Of a DNA stretch of 64,000 bases, positions 34,036 through 43,312 are shown one piece after another. Every line of letters starts with the position of its first letter. The stretch's first letter is position 1. Under the pieces are notes generated by a model. It was not told the origin of the DNA and searched no databases. It saw only the letters and a list, made by a program, of their open reading frames with translations. The translations under genes were made by a program, and so were the position numbers. This DNA comes from Nitrososphaera sp. (GTDB lineage Archaea; Thermoproteota; Nitrososphaeria; Nitrososphaerales; Nitrososphaeraceae), in NCBI GenBank assembly GCA_029263715.1, contig JAJUFP010000004.1, positions 62,001 through 126,000 of the forward strand. Direction: 5' to 3'.

Positions 34036-34736
34036 ACCTCTACAAGCGACGAAGAATTTAAAAGCATATTGCCCAGAACGGTTCGGCCGTCAGACGAGAA
34101 CCCCACGGACAGGATATTGCGTATGATAAGCGTGAGGTAGGGAAAGTTGCAGCTTGTCTCTGACCTGTAGCCATCGTAGAAGGCCCGCTCAACCTTCCCA
34201 TAGATTCCAAGGTCCATGACGCTGGCCAGAAAAGAGCCGATGTCCATGCTCCTTGAAAAAAGTGAGCTGCTTTTCTTGATGAAGCCAAGGTCCGTCCTGA
34301 AAACGGCTTGCCCCCGAACAAGGTAGTTCTGCACCTTGTTGTCCACAAAGACATAGCCGGCCTTGTGAAGCCGGCCTGTCATCTTTCCTGCAAGGTACAC
34401 ATGATCCAGGCTGGCGCTGCCCTCCAAGATTGCCCGATAAAGGTCGCCACCTTCAATGTATTCTTCGACCAGCTCCTTATCGGTGATGGAGATGAGCTTT
34501 GGGGTGGATATCCCAAGCCTTCCAAGATGGTCCCTCATGGGCTGCCCTTCATTTGTCGATATCACCGTGGGAGAAGGCGGCCTGGAAGGATGTGCCAAAA
34601 GTATAGAGATGGCAGCATAAGTGCACAGTAAAATGTATTCGTGAAAGGCCTTGGTACTCTTGTCACGCTTGACTACCACCTTCTGGTCGTTGCGCTCTTC
34701 TACTGATACTTGCCGCTGCCAGTTGACAAAGTACAC
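34032..34736 (-). CDS. Bud32/RIO-like atypical kinase
   Basis: 234 residues, GTG start with a TAATTATG element about 26 bases upstream. The pattern suggests a small protein-kinase-like fold: VVVKRDKS near residue 20 (candidate ATP Lys), LVEEYIEGGDLYRAI (hinge), RLHKAGYVFVDNKVQNYLV (catalytic loop, with Asp and Asn), and RTDLGFIKKS in place of DFG. Bud32/Kae1-linked and lipopolysaccharide-core kinases share this layout. Whether it is active, and on what, is not known. Confidence 0.55.
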   Translation of the reverse strand: MYFVNWQRQVSVEERNDQKVVVKRDKSTKAFHEYILLCTYAAISILLAHPSRPPSPTVISTNEGQPMRDHLGRLGISTPKLISITDKELVEEYIEGGDLYRAILEGSASLDHVYLAGKMTGRLHKAGYVFVDNKVQNYLVRGQAVFRTDLGFIKKSSSLFSRSMDIGSFLASVMDLGIYGKVERAFYDGYRSETSCNFPYLTLIIRNILSVGFSSDGRTVLGNMLLNSSSLVEV

Positions 34737-34896
34737 TTTAGATTCATGAGGGGCATCGCATAATTAAACGGTCAGGCCGTTGTCGCCGGCGCCAAGGTAC
34801 TCCTTTTTGATGTCTGGTGAATTGCAACGCACAAGGATCGGCCGGAGACACACCAATGCCGCCTTGCATAATAGCAAGTTTCGCGTAGGTACACCA

Positions 34897-35577
34897 ATGC
34901 TGGTTCACAGTGGCCATGCAGTTGCAAGGAAGTTCTTCAATCCAGCCACCGCGCCCAGCTATGATACTATTGTCAGCATCACGACGTTTGGACAGGACGC
35001 CAGATGGAAACGCGAAATCCTTGAACTCATAGGTACGGCCAACGCGGTGCTGGACCTTGCCTGCGGCACAGGGATTCTGACCAGCCTGCTTCAGAGGTCA
35101 GTCAGCCCGCCCCGGTTTGTGGCCGGCCTTGATTTAATTAAAGAATACATGCTGCAGGCCAGACAGAAGGCAGACTTGCCGCTGACCCAGGGAACAGCAG
35201 AAGTGCTGCCATACCGGTCAGAAGTCTTTGACGCGGTGGTGTCGTCGTATCTTGCCAAGTACGTTGACATGGACTTGGTGGCCGAAGAATGCTGGCGCGT
35301 GCTAAAGCCTGGCGGCATCGTTGTCTTTCACGACTTTACCCGCCCAAGCAGGCAGGCCATCATCAGTTTATGGGGCTGTTATTTTTCGATCCTCAGATTC
35401 TTTGGGACGTTTTTCAGATCCTGGCAGGTGGTCTTTAACGAGCTGGACTCGGTAATAAGCCAGTCCCAGTGGGTCGCCAAGACCCAGCAGGCGCTGCGCA
35501 GGTCCGGGTTTAAGGACATCGTTACCACCCACCACACCTTGGGCACCGCAGCAATAGTGGCTGGGAGAAAGCCTTGA
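34897..35577 (+). CDS. UbiE/MenG-like SAM methyltransferase
   Basis: About 226 residues from ATG 34897 (frame open to 34780). N-terminal SYDTIVSITTFGQDARWKREI matches the YDxxNxxxTFGxDxxWK segment of UbiE-type C-methyltransferases. Motif I is VLDLACGTGILTSLLQ, followed by VAGLDLIKEYM, a DAVVSSYLAKYVD motif and WRVLKPGGIVVFHDF. UbiE/MenG methylates the ring of ubiquinone or menaquinone precursors. The next genes encode a UbiA-like membrane protein and a chorismate lyase homologue, which supports a prenylated aromatic product. The stop overlaps the next start. Confidence 0.75.
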   Translation: MLVHSGHAVARKFFNPATAPSYDTIVSITTFGQDARWKREILELIGTANAVLDLACGTGILTSLLQRSVSPPRFVAGLDLIKEYMLQARQKADLPLTQGTAEVLPYRSEVFDAVVSSYLAKYVDMDLVAEECWRVLKPGGIVVFHDFTRPSRQAIISLWGCYFSILRFFGTFFRSWQVVFNELDSVISQSQWVAKTQQALRRSGFKDIVTTHHTLGTAAIVAGRKP

Positions 35578-36278
35578 GTGCCAGCGATACCCGCATAAAC
35601 GAGTGGTTTGTTCCTCACTTCGGCCCCCTTAAATTCCGCGCCTTTGTCGGACTTCTTTTCCTTCCGTACACCGGCATGTGTCTTTCATTTACCCTATTTG
35701 GTTCCATGCTTGCCGACAGCATACACTGGGACAGGGTTGGCGCCATAGTCCTGATCTATGCCCTGGCCCTTGGAGTTTCAGCCCACTGCGCCGACAGCCT
35801 GGGCTCAAAGAAGGTCAAGCCCTGGGGGAGCTTCTTTACCCGGCGCCAGCTGACGGCCCTCATGCTATCGACCATTGTCGTGGCCTATGCGGTGGGCATC
35901 TATTACATTGTTTTTTACACTCCACTTCTTGGCTTGATTGCGGTGCTGGAGGGCTTCTTCCTCTTTGCTTACAACTTTGAGTTGTGGGGAGGAAGATTTC
36001 ACAACAACTTTTGGTTTGCCGTTTCCTGGGGAACGCTTCCGGTCCTGGCCGGCTACGTCATACAGACCAACAACATTTCCCTGATTTCACTGGCAGTCGC
36101 AGCTGCGGCGGCTCTTGCCAGTTATGCCGAGATCAAGACATCGCGTAAGTACAAGGTTCTGGTCAAGTCCGGCTCCGGCAACGAAGCAAAAAGGCTTGAG
36201 GGCCGGCTCAAAGTGCTTTGCTTTTCAACCATCGGTGTTGCCCTGGTTATTGTGGCTGCAAGGGCAATCTTTTCTTAG
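35574..36278 (+). CDS. Multi-pass membrane protein, UbiA-like
   Basis: 234 residues with about six transmembrane helices. The region after the second helix (GVSAHCADSLGSKKVKPWG) resembles the HALDELKGRPLGT element of archaeal and actinobacterial proteins distantly related to UbiA prenyltransferases, but the canonical NDxxDxxxD is missing. UbiA enzymes attach an isoprenoid chain to an aromatic ring. Overlaps the UbiE-like stop by four bases. Catalytic activity is uncertain because of the missing Asp-rich motif. Confidence 0.55.
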   Translation: MSASDTRINEWFVPHFGPLKFRAFVGLLFLPYTGMCLSFTLFGSMLADSIHWDRVGAIVLIYALALGVSAHCADSLGSKKVKPWGSFFTRRQLTALMLSTIVVAYAVGIYYIVFYTPLLGLIAVLEGFFLFAYNFELWGGRFHNNFWFAVSWGTLPVLAGYVIQTNNISLISLAVAAAAALASYAEIKTSRKYKVLVKSGSGNEAKRLEGRLKVLCFSTIGVALVIVAARAIFS

Positions 36279-36299
36279 ACTGCCATCCATACCATTGCG

Positions 36300-36766
36300 A
36301 TGCAATCACGAGACTATGGCAGCTCTATGTTGAATCGCATTTCCAGGCTTGAAAGGTCTGGACAAAGGCTGAGCACCGCTCAGAAAATACTTCTTGCAGA
36401 GACCGGCACGGTGGAGCAGGTCCTCAGCATACTGGTGGGCTCTAGAATAAAGGTGGCAGTTTCAAATCAGATTGAGCAGAAATCAGTCATACTACGGGAG
36501 GTGGTCCTGACAAGCAAAAAGACTGGCACGCCGCTGATACACGCGTATTCAAAGGTCTACAAGCAAAACCTGCCGGCCAGTATAATCGATGAGATCAGAA
36601 GGAAGAATCGCGGCATTGGAACGATAGTGTCCCAGAATAGCCTGGAGACGTATCGAAGGATAATCAGGATCGGCTTTTCAAAGAGCGGAATGCCGTACCG
36701 GGTATACAGGATAGTTCACGGCGGCAAGGTTGCATTTGAAATACGCGAGGATATTTTGGTAAAAGG

Positions 36767-36785
<19 letters not shown>
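36300..36785 (+). CDS. Chorismate lyase-like (DUF98) protein
   Basis: 161 residues. RLSTAQKILLAETGTVEQVLSIL is the hallmark N-terminal helix of DUF98, followed by ILREVVLTS (conserved Arg-Glu), LIHAYSKV, IGTIVSQNSLETYR (conserved Glu-x-x-Arg) and a final strand. UbiC and archaeal DUF98 proteins split chorismate into 4-hydroxybenzoate and pyruvate. In methanogens 4-hydroxybenzoate feeds methanopterin; here it could feed that or a quinone-like product. The last six codons run into the 3' end of the convergent tRNA gene. Confidence 0.72.
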
Positions 36786-37354
<569 letters not shown>

Positions 37355-37383
37355 TAGTGATTATAGTTTGTACGAACCTTTTT

Positions 37384-37560
37384 ATGATAAACGATGCAAG
37401 TGTAATCGTGACCACAGCACGGCAGAAGCGGAAATCAGACGAATTGACACCGGAAGAAGAGGCCGCTATAGAGGCAGTTGAGACAGGCAAGGTCAAAATG
37501 AAGACATACAAGAACGCCCAAGAGTATCTGAAACACCTGGATGAAGTATTAAACGAATGA
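37384..37560 (+). CDS. Antitoxin of a RelE-type pair
   Basis: 58 residues from ATG 37384 (frame open to GTG 37357). Highly charged: an N-terminal segment (VIVTTARQKRKSDEL), an acidic helix (PEEEAAIEAVETGKV) and a C-terminal helix (YKNAQEYLKHLDEVL). Small charged partner directly before a RelE-like toxin gene, four bases apart, is the classic antitoxin position. The family is otherwise not recognised. Confidence 0.65.
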   Translation: MINDASVIVTTARQKRKSDELTPEEEAAIEAVETGKVKMKTYKNAQEYLKHLDEVLNE

Positions 37561-37564
37561 AATC

Positions 37565-37837
37565 ATGTGGTCTATTCAGACTCCGGATGGTTTTGAAAGG
37601 ATTTTAAAAAAGAGACTAGGTCCGGAAGAAATAAACCGGTATCGAAAGGCAATTCTGGAATTAAGCAATTCGGATGATCCCGGCAAGATCGGACGGCCCA
37701 AAAAGGGACCATGGTCCGGTTACCATGTGTATGGCTTGGGTCGTTCCCACAGGCTGATTTACAAGGTGCTTTACAAGGAAAAGATTGTCATGATAGTGGC
37801 AGTTGGAGACCACAAGCAGGTCTATGGAAAAGATTGA
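37565..37837 (+). CDS. RelE/ParE-superfamily toxin
   Basis: 90 residues, basic. N-terminal helix pair (GFERILKKRLGPEEINRYRKAILEL), a KKGPWSGYHVYGLGRSHRLIYKVLY strand core and a final VAVGDHKQVYG strand match the RelE/YoeB/ParE fold; the LGRSHRLIYKV element is its most typical part. RelE toxins cleave mRNA in the ribosome, ParE inhibits gyrase; which applies is unclear. Pairs with the antitoxin gene just upstream. Confidence 0.75.
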   Translation: MWSIQTPDGFERILKKRLGPEEINRYRKAILELSNSDDPGKIGRPKKGPWSGYHVYGLGRSHRLIYKVLYKEKIVMIVAVGDHKQVYGKD

Positions 37838-37987
37838 AGCAAACGTAGGAAAACTATACCATAGCCCATTACGCGATAAAGGAATACCCCGTTTTTGATA
37901 TTTACACGCATTACTATTAATACGATTATGATAGAACTGAATAGATTTATTTATAGCAGGGGGTGAACTCTTCAAGATAAGCGCATC

Positions 37988-39568
37988 ATGGAATCAGGCG
38001 GCAAGAGGGTAGTCTTAACTGCAGACCGAAGCCTCATGACAAATTACAGGGGCAACTTTCTCTACGGCTTTATTGCATGCGGACCGTATGAGCTGGTCCC
38101 GGAATTCGTTTTTGACAAACTGTTCTGTCCAAGCGTTGAAACAAACCACGCCACCGGCGAGGTCAAAGTGGCCCAGTGCGGCCTTAGAAGGATAGAATCA
38201 GCACTTTTGAAGGAATACAAACGCGATGAAGTGTTCCTTGCCCACCCAGAGATGCTGGAAAAATGCATCGGTCCGGAGACAAAGGTGGTGGGCATCAATG
38301 TCATGGACCCGCTGGGAATGGCGCCGGTCACGACGACCATGTCTCCAGAAAAACTGTCGTACGTCGCCATGAAGTTCAAGAAGATGTGCGCTTCCATCAT
38401 TCAACTTAAAAAGAAATACAACTTTAAAGTCGTGGTTGGCGGCAACGGCTCCTGGGAGCTGGCCAAGCCCGACAGGATGAAGATCCACGGCATCGATACC
38501 GTGGTCATAGGCGAGGCTGACGAGCTTGCCCTGGACTTGTTCCATGACTTGGAAGCCGGCGAAGCGCCGGAGCTTTTGCACACCTTTGTGAGGAACATAG
38601 ACAACATCCCCCTCATGCAGGGGCCCACCGTCAACTCGCTGATAGAGGCAATGCGCGGTTGCGGCAGGGGATGCGACTTTTGCGATGTAAACAAGCGCTC
38701 CAAGAAGGACTTTCCGCTGGAGCGATTGCAAAAAGAGGCCAAGATTAACCTGGATTATGGCTTTGACTCGATTTGGCTTCAGTCTGATGAAATGCTGCTT
38801 TACGGCTGTGACAACAAGGACTTTGTGCCCAACGCTGATGCCATCACCGCGCTCTGGTCTGGCCTGAAATCGGTAGGCGCCCGCTTCGTTGGAACGACCC
38901 ACATGACGCTGTCGGCAGTGGCATCGTCGCCGGACCTCATCAAAAAGATGTCAGAGATAAACGAGATGAACGTGGGAACTGGCAGATGGCTGGCCACGAA
39001 CCTTGGTGTTGAGACTGTCGCCCCGCGCATGGTCAAAAAGCACCTTGGCGTCAAGACAAAGCCCTTCCAGCCAGAAGAATGGGGCGCGGTGGTAAGGGAA
39101 GGATGCAAGGTCCTCAACCAGAACAGGTGGTTCCCGGCCCTTACACTTATCATCGGATGGCCTGATGAGACGCCGGACGAGACGCAATATACAATAGATC
39201 TCATAGAGGACTTTAAGCAGACCAACATGCGCGGCATCGTTGCGCCTCTCTTGTACCAGGACTTTTCTGAAAAGAACTCGATGCACTTTGGCAACCTCAA
39301 CGAGGCCCAGTTCACGCTGTTCTGGAGTTGCTGGCAGCACAACCTGCGCGTTATAAACGATATCATACCCATCATCATCCGAAACAAGAGCTACGGACCA
39401 GCCATGAAGATGTTCATGGCCATGCTGATAAAGGCAGGAACGTGGGCCATCATGAGGTACCTGCGCGGCCAGTGCAAGGAGCTCTTCAACGGCCAGCTGC
39501 CAGAAGACATCATAGCCAGGTACACCAACAAGAGATCTGTAACGGCATCCTTGCCGCCAAAGCTCTAA
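37988..39568 (+). CDS. B12-binding-type radical SAM enzyme
   Basis: 526 residues. The N-terminal 200 residues resemble the B12-binding (Rossmann) domain common in radical SAM enzymes: TKVVGINVMDPLG, FKVVVGGNGSW and DTVVIGEADELALDLF. The radical SAM core follows with C225-x3-C229-x2-C232 (GCGRGCDFCD). The TIM-barrel continues to IIGWPDETPDET near 400; the last 100 residues contain hydrophobic helices. Characterised enzymes of this class do lipid chemistry in archaea (GDGT ring formation, tetraether synthesis, calditol synthesis), so a lipid role is possible but not shown by the sequence. Confidence 0.78.
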   Translation: MESGGKRVVLTADRSLMTNYRGNFLYGFIACGPYELVPEFVFDKLFCPSVETNHATGEVKVAQCGLRRIESALLKEYKRDEVFLAHPEMLEKCIGPETKVVGINVMDPLGMAPVTTTMSPEKLSYVAMKFKKMCASIIQLKKKYNFKVVVGGNGSWELAKPDRMKIHGIDTVVIGEADELALDLFHDLEAGEAPELLHTFVRNIDNIPLMQGPTVNSLIEAMRGCGRGCDFCDVNKRSKKDFPLERLQKEAKINLDYGFDSIWLQSDEMLLYGCDNKDFVPNADAITALWSGLKSVGARFVGTTHMTLSAVASSPDLIKKMSEINEMNVGTGRWLATNLGVETVAPRMVKKHLGVKTKPFQPEEWGAVVREGCKVLNQNRWFPALTLIIGWPDETPDETQYTIDLIEDFKQTNMRGIVAPLLYQDFSEKNSMHFGNLNEAQFTLFWSCWQHNLRVINDIIPIIIRNKSYGPAMKMFMAMLIKAGTWAIMRYLRGQCKELFNGQLPEDIIARYTNKRSVTASLPPKL

Positions 39569-39616
39569 CTTTTTTAGTAATATTTAAAATACTAGGACCC
39601 TGCAGTTTCTTCGCCT

Positions 39617-40654
39617 TTGAAAAAGGTTCTTTTTCTTTCTGCAAACCCGCAGGGTACTGACCCGCTCAAGCTCATCAGAGAATGTAACAACATAAAGGAC
39701 AAGATCCGGTCGGCCGGTCATGCAGGCCAGTTTGATTTTGAGCAAAGGCACGAGGCATCGATCACCGCATTGCAAAGGTACCTGCTTGAGGACAAGCCCC
39801 AGATCGTGCATTTTTCCGGCCACGGCACAAGCCAGGGCACATTGCTTTTTCAGGGCGCTGAAGACCAGCCCGAGGAGGTAAGGGTAAGGGCCATCTCCAA
39901 CTTGTTCAAGATACTGAACGAGCGCAAGTCCATCCCAAAGGAGCAAAAGATCCAGTGCGTGGTTCTCAACGCCTGCTACTCGCAAAAGATGGCCAAGGCC
40001 ATTGCCAAGTACGTGGATTGCGTGGTTGGAATGTCCAACGAAGTCAGAGACGACGCGGCCAACGCCTTTGCCGAGAGTTTCTACTACAGCCTGGCTTCCG
40101 GCGAAAGCGTCAATGTCGCCTTTGAGCTTGGAAAGAACCAGGTGGAGATGCTCAACATTCCCGGCCAGGACATACCCAAGCTGGAATGCCGCGAGGGCGT
40201 GGATCCAGACGCGATCAGTCTAATAACCGAAGAAAAACAATACCAAGAGCCAAAGATCGTAGAAAAGCCAAAGGAACCAAGGCGCGAGCTAGAAACAGAG
40301 TACGAAAGGGAAGAGCCAGAACACGAGGAAAAGACCTTTCAGTTTATCGGTAAATGGAAGATGCAGATTTTCGATCCTGCTGGAAGCATAATTTTTGTCA
40401 ACCTCGCGGCCGATGGCACGATGGAGGGATCGCAGAACACGATGTACGGGAATCTGCCTTTTGTAGGGACCTGGTATTTCGACCCAAGCGAGCAGCTGCT
40501 AGAGATGCACGGCGTCCTAATGGGAAACCCGTTTTCTTTTGGCGTCCTAATCCAGAGCAAGCAGGGGGATGCCTACCACGGCGTCGGCACCGACGGTTTT
40601 CAATACATCATAACAAAAGTCAGCAAGATCCCGGCAGCAAGTAGCTTTAGCTGA
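39617..40654 (+). CDS. CHAT-domain caspase-like protease with C-terminal beta domain
   Basis: 345 residues, TTG start; ATATTTAAAAT about 28 bases upstream supports a leaderless start. Residues 1-205 are a CHAT domain: KKVLFLSANPQGTDPLKLIRE, then the catalytic His H69 in IVHFSGHG and the catalytic Cys C120 in VVLNACYS, each after a hydrophobic strand. Residues 205-240 are a charged linker (REEPEHEEK). Residues 240-345 form a beta-rich domain (FIGKWKMQIF, GTWYFD, YHGVGTDGFQYII), lipocalin-like. CHAT proteases are caspase/separase relatives used in bacterial immunity and programmed death; no partner is adjacent. Confidence 0.8.
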   Translation: MKKVLFLSANPQGTDPLKLIRECNNIKDKIRSAGHAGQFDFEQRHEASITALQRYLLEDKPQIVHFSGHGTSQGTLLFQGAEDQPEEVRVRAISNLFKILNERKSIPKEQKIQCVVLNACYSQKMAKAIAKYVDCVVGMSNEVRDDAANAFAESFYYSLASGESVNVAFELGKNQVEMLNIPGQDIPKLECREGVDPDAISLITEEKQYQEPKIVEKPKEPRRELETEYEREEPEHEEKTFQFIGKWKMQIFDPAGSIIFVNLAADGTMEGSQNTMYGNLPFVGTWYFDPSEQLLEMHGVLMGNPFSFGVLIQSKQGDAYHGVGTDGFQYIITKVSKIPAASSFS

Positions 40655-40973
40655 GGTTTTTTATTGCCTCGTCTGCCAGCGTGGCGATTTTCGGTACCAG
40701 CACGATAAAGTAGTTCCGGTCGGCCCGTTCCACCGCAGCTACCGTCTTGTGTTTTTTGCTTGACACATCGAATTCTATCATGCCGGGCTCCAGCGCGCCT
40801 TTTGTATAGATCATCATCATGACTTCGCCGGTCAGCGGGCTGAGTGGGATGATGGAAAATATGTATCCTTTGTAAGAGCTGATGGGCATGACCTGCTTTC
40901 CATACGGCGCGATGGAAGCAAGATAAAGAAAAATATCATCTACATTATCAAATTCTTCATACTCAAACTTCAT
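40647..40973 (-). CDS. Uncharacterised 108-residue protein
   Basis: Alpha/beta, with an acidic N-terminal helix (EYEEFDNVDDIFLYLAS), three beta strands (GYIFSIIPLSP, EVMMMIYTKGA, GMIEFDVSS) and a final strand-helix (NYFIVLVPKIATLADEAI). The layout is like a profilin/roadblock-type fold, but I do not recognise the family. The 3' end overlaps the CHAT protease gene by eight bases on the other strand. Confidence 0.55.
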   Translation of the reverse strand: MKFEYEEFDNVDDIFLYLASIAPYGKQVMPISSYKGYIFSIIPLSPLTGEVMMMIYTKGALEPGMIEFDVSSKKHKTVAAVERADRNYFIVLVPKIATLADEAIKNLS

Positions 40974-41027
40974 ATCCTGTGATCCCCGCTGAGGATGATA
41001 TAAGGCTTTAAAAAAAGGAAAAAAAGA

Positions 41028-41870
41028 TCAGCCGTACGACTCGAACTTGATGTCGTAGCTTCCGTCCTTTCTCTTGTTGCGTTCTGTAACGAAGCCTTTT
41101 GGAATCAGGTAGTCCAGTGCTCCGTCCACGGTTCCCTGCCAGCCGCATATGTAAAACGAGGTGTTCTCCGGCGTGACTTTCTCTCCGACCAGCTCCTCCA
41201 GCGGCGAAAGGTCTTTGCCAGCCTTTGGTCTGAGAAAAGACTCAACTCTGCCTTTCTGGCCGTTCCAGGTCCTGTTGAACCATTCCTGCGGCCTGCTAAT
41301 GCTGGCGCGGTACCTAAAGTTCCAGTTGCCTTTGCCCTTGTCAAGGCTTTCTTCCTCGTACGCTGTGAGCAGTTCTCTGTATCCCAGCTCGTCCACGTAG
41401 CTTGCGCCGTGCAGCACCACAAGCTCGCGCTTGCTTCCAATCGAACGCAGGTGCATGGAGTAGGAGACAAAAGGTGCCAGTCCTGTTCCGCCGCCGATCA
41501 TGACGATCCTTCTGTCGTCAGGTCTTCCATCGGGGAACTTTTCATTTATCGTGAATATGCCTGTTGGCTTGACCCAGACCAGGTCATCGTTTTCCTTCAT
41601 GTTGAAGAGCTGGGTAGTCAGCCTCCCGGGGACAGGTTTTCTTACCCACCGGATGTACAGCTCCCAGTATTTCTTTTGTTCCGGTGGTGAAGCAATCGAA
41701 TAGGCCCGGCGGATGATCTTGCCCTCGCTTGGTACGTTGGTACCTATGGTAAGAAACTGTCCGGCCTTGAAATCTGGTATCTGTCCGTTATCTGGCGTAA
41801 TCCTAAAGACTGCAAGATCCTCCTTGATTACCTGAAGATAGGTGATCTTGCCCTTGTTGTCAACAACCAT
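41028..41870 (-). CDS. FAD-dependent ferredoxin/flavodoxin-type NAD(P)H reductase
   Basis: 280 residues. FAD domain: RRAYSIASPPEQ (RxYS motif) and GRLTTQL; NAD(P) domain: VMIGGGTGLAPFVSYSMHL and ICGWQGTVDGAL near the C-terminus. This is the ferredoxin-NADP reductase fold without an attached ferredoxin. It moves electrons between NAD(P)H and a protein or small carrier. The frame opens at TTG 41891, but GTATTTATC centred about 30 bases before ATG 41870 supports that codon as a leaderless start. Confidence 0.85.
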   Translation of the reverse strand: MVVDNKGKITYLQVIKEDLAVFRITPDNGQIPDFKAGQFLTIGTNVPSEGKIIRRAYSIASPPEQKKYWELYIRWVRKPVPGRLTTQLFNMKENDDLVWVKPTGIFTINEKFPDGRPDDRRIVMIGGGTGLAPFVSYSMHLRSIGSKRELVVLHGASYVDELGYRELLTAYEEESLDKGKGNWNFRYRASISRPQEWFNRTWNGQKGRVESFLRPKAGKDLSPLEELVGEKVTPENTSFYICGWQGTVDGALDYLIPKGFVTERNKRKDGSYDIKFESYG

Positions 41871-41950
41871 ATCTCCGTCAAATTCGAACAATGTTAGATA
41901 AATACATTGTTACACGCTTGTACGTATGAATCAGTAGTATAGCGATCGGC

Positions 41951-42334
41951 ATGCAACGAATGCCGGAGGAGAGCACTGTCGATGCATTCAGGCTGACGGA
42001 ACTAAGTTTTAATCTGATTGACGTGGATACCTTAATGATGAGAGATCTGTTCAAAGGAAGGAGCTTCTCTTCAAAGTCAGACGAGGTGGACGAGCTCACC
42101 AAGACCATCAACGAACAGAGTGATGAGCAGCGCAAGATTGTTTCCCAGTTCGACAGGGCCATGAATGCCTTTGCCACCGAAAGATCGCTTGAAACGTGCC
42201 TTGAAGCTCTGAACCTTGCTATTCAGCTTTCCAACGTAAGAAACAAGATTGCTGAATCATACGAGTACTATGCCAGGATGCTTGAAAGAGAAGTTGTCCG
42301 GCTCACAAAGCAGGTTGGAGACGGTCAGGTCTAA
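41951..42334 (+). CDS. Uncharacterised helical protein
   Basis: 127 residues, all helix. Residues 40-85 are amphipathic and charged (DEVDELTKTINEQSDEQRKIVSQF), followed by ATERSLETCLEALNLAIQ and a coiled-coil-like end. Not recognised. ATG 41960 is a possible alternative start. The 3' end overlaps the convergent gene by four bases. Confidence 0.5.
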   Translation: MQRMPEESTVDAFRLTELSFNLIDVDTLMMRDLFKGRSFSSKSDEVDELTKTINEQSDEQRKIVSQFDRAMNAFATERSLETCLEALNLAIQLSNVRNKIAESYEYYARMLEREVVRLTKQVGDGQV

Positions 42335-42825
42335 TCTTCAAGAACAGCCACTGGCATCGAGATTTTCTTGTACTCGTCAAAAAGCGCAAATCCCGACCGG
42401 CCGTTGACAAACAAAAGATACATGCCCTCATCCATCAGGTTTTCTATCGCAACACCCAGATCCTCGGCCCCGGCAAGGTGGTTGTATGACAGCGAATCAG
42501 TTACCAGGGCAAGGGTGGAGTTTTCATAATTATCCAGAATGGCAAAAAGGACGGATTCTAGCGACCCAAGGAAGTTCATGTCGTATTTGTCCAGCCGCGG
42601 CCGCAGTATGGTGGCAATAGTCTGCTTGCCATCGGATCCCACAATCGGCGAGGTAAACGGCAGGCTGGCCTCAAACTCTTGGTTGCGCTCGATGCTTGTA
42701 AAGTTGTTTAGCCTGAAAAATTCTTCGCACCCGTTGACCAGCTGATCGGCTGTCAGCCATTCCCTTCTGCCTTCGTTTAGCCGGGCAAAAAACGTCTTTG
42801 CAGCCATCATCCTTGTCTCGGTCAT
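42331..42825 (-). CDS. Uncharacterised 164-residue protein
   Basis: Alpha/beta. N-terminal helix (MMAAKTFFARLNEGRREWL), a middle strand-rich part (FEASLPFTSPIV, IATILRPRLDKYDM), LESVLFAILDNYE, and a C-terminal part (AGAEDLGVAIENLMDEGMYLLFVNGRSG). No signal peptide. Family not recognised. Codon use and length support a real gene. Confidence 0.55.
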   Translation of the reverse strand: MTETRMMAAKTFFARLNEGRREWLTADQLVNGCEEFFRLNNFTSIERNQEFEASLPFTSPIVGSDGKQTIATILRPRLDKYDMNFLGSLESVLFAILDNYENSTLALVTDSLSYNHLAGAEDLGVAIENLMDEGMYLLFVNGRSGFALFDEYKKISMPVAVLED

Positions 42826-42933
42826 GGATTGTATCGACCTGTTCTGGCTTGATGTGTAATTAAATGATTATTTTCTTAAAAGCCCGCTAATCACTATGGC
42901 ATACTTCTATGTCCAGATTCCTGATTTGTAAGT

Positions 42934-43116
42934 ATGGAAAAAATGCCCTACTTGCCATCCTGGCTTTCGGGCGGTGATGAACAAGGCGCGTCGAGTCTAA
43001 TGATCGCAACAGCACCCGCATTCGTGTTCTGTTTCTTCGCTTTGTTCTTGGGCTATTTCCTGAACCTGTCTCTTCTTTGGCTTCTCCACTTCAGATATCG
43101 TGTGTTGACGTCATGA
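42934..43116 (+). CDS. Possible small membrane protein (60 aa)
   Basis: A 60-residue frame: a Pro/Gly-rich start (MEKMPYLPSWLSGGDEQGASS) then one strong hydrophobic stretch with many Phe and Leu (residues 24-50, APAFVFCFFALFLGYFLNL) and a short basic end. One-helix membrane proteins of this kind are common in this phylum. No TATA at leaderless distance and no recognised family. The 480 bases around it hold no other gene. Confidence 0.4.
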   Translation: MEKMPYLPSWLSGGDEQGASSLMIATAPAFVFCFFALFLGYFLNLSLLWLLHFRYRVLTS

Positions 43117-43312
43117 TAAGCGCATACCCCAACTATTGAACAGGATGTTGAACTGTTGCACAGATATCTGGCAGAATCGACATCATAGAGGTGGAAAGTC
43201 AATACAGCTTGTTTGAACCACCCGCTAAAAAGTCACTTTTCATTTAACAGTTAAAAGATATCTCAAACTGTTCTGGGCAATGCATACATAATTTTCTCTC
43301 AAACCGTCTACA

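Noticed and set aside
38200-39400. Long antisense frames over the radical SAM gene
   Set aside because: They lie in shadow frames of a gene with clear motifs and contain no family signature.
42896-42931. 11-residue ORF (MAYFYVQIPDL) with a TTAAAAGC element 24 bases before
   Set aside because: The spacing suits a leaderless start, but the peptide is too short to defend.
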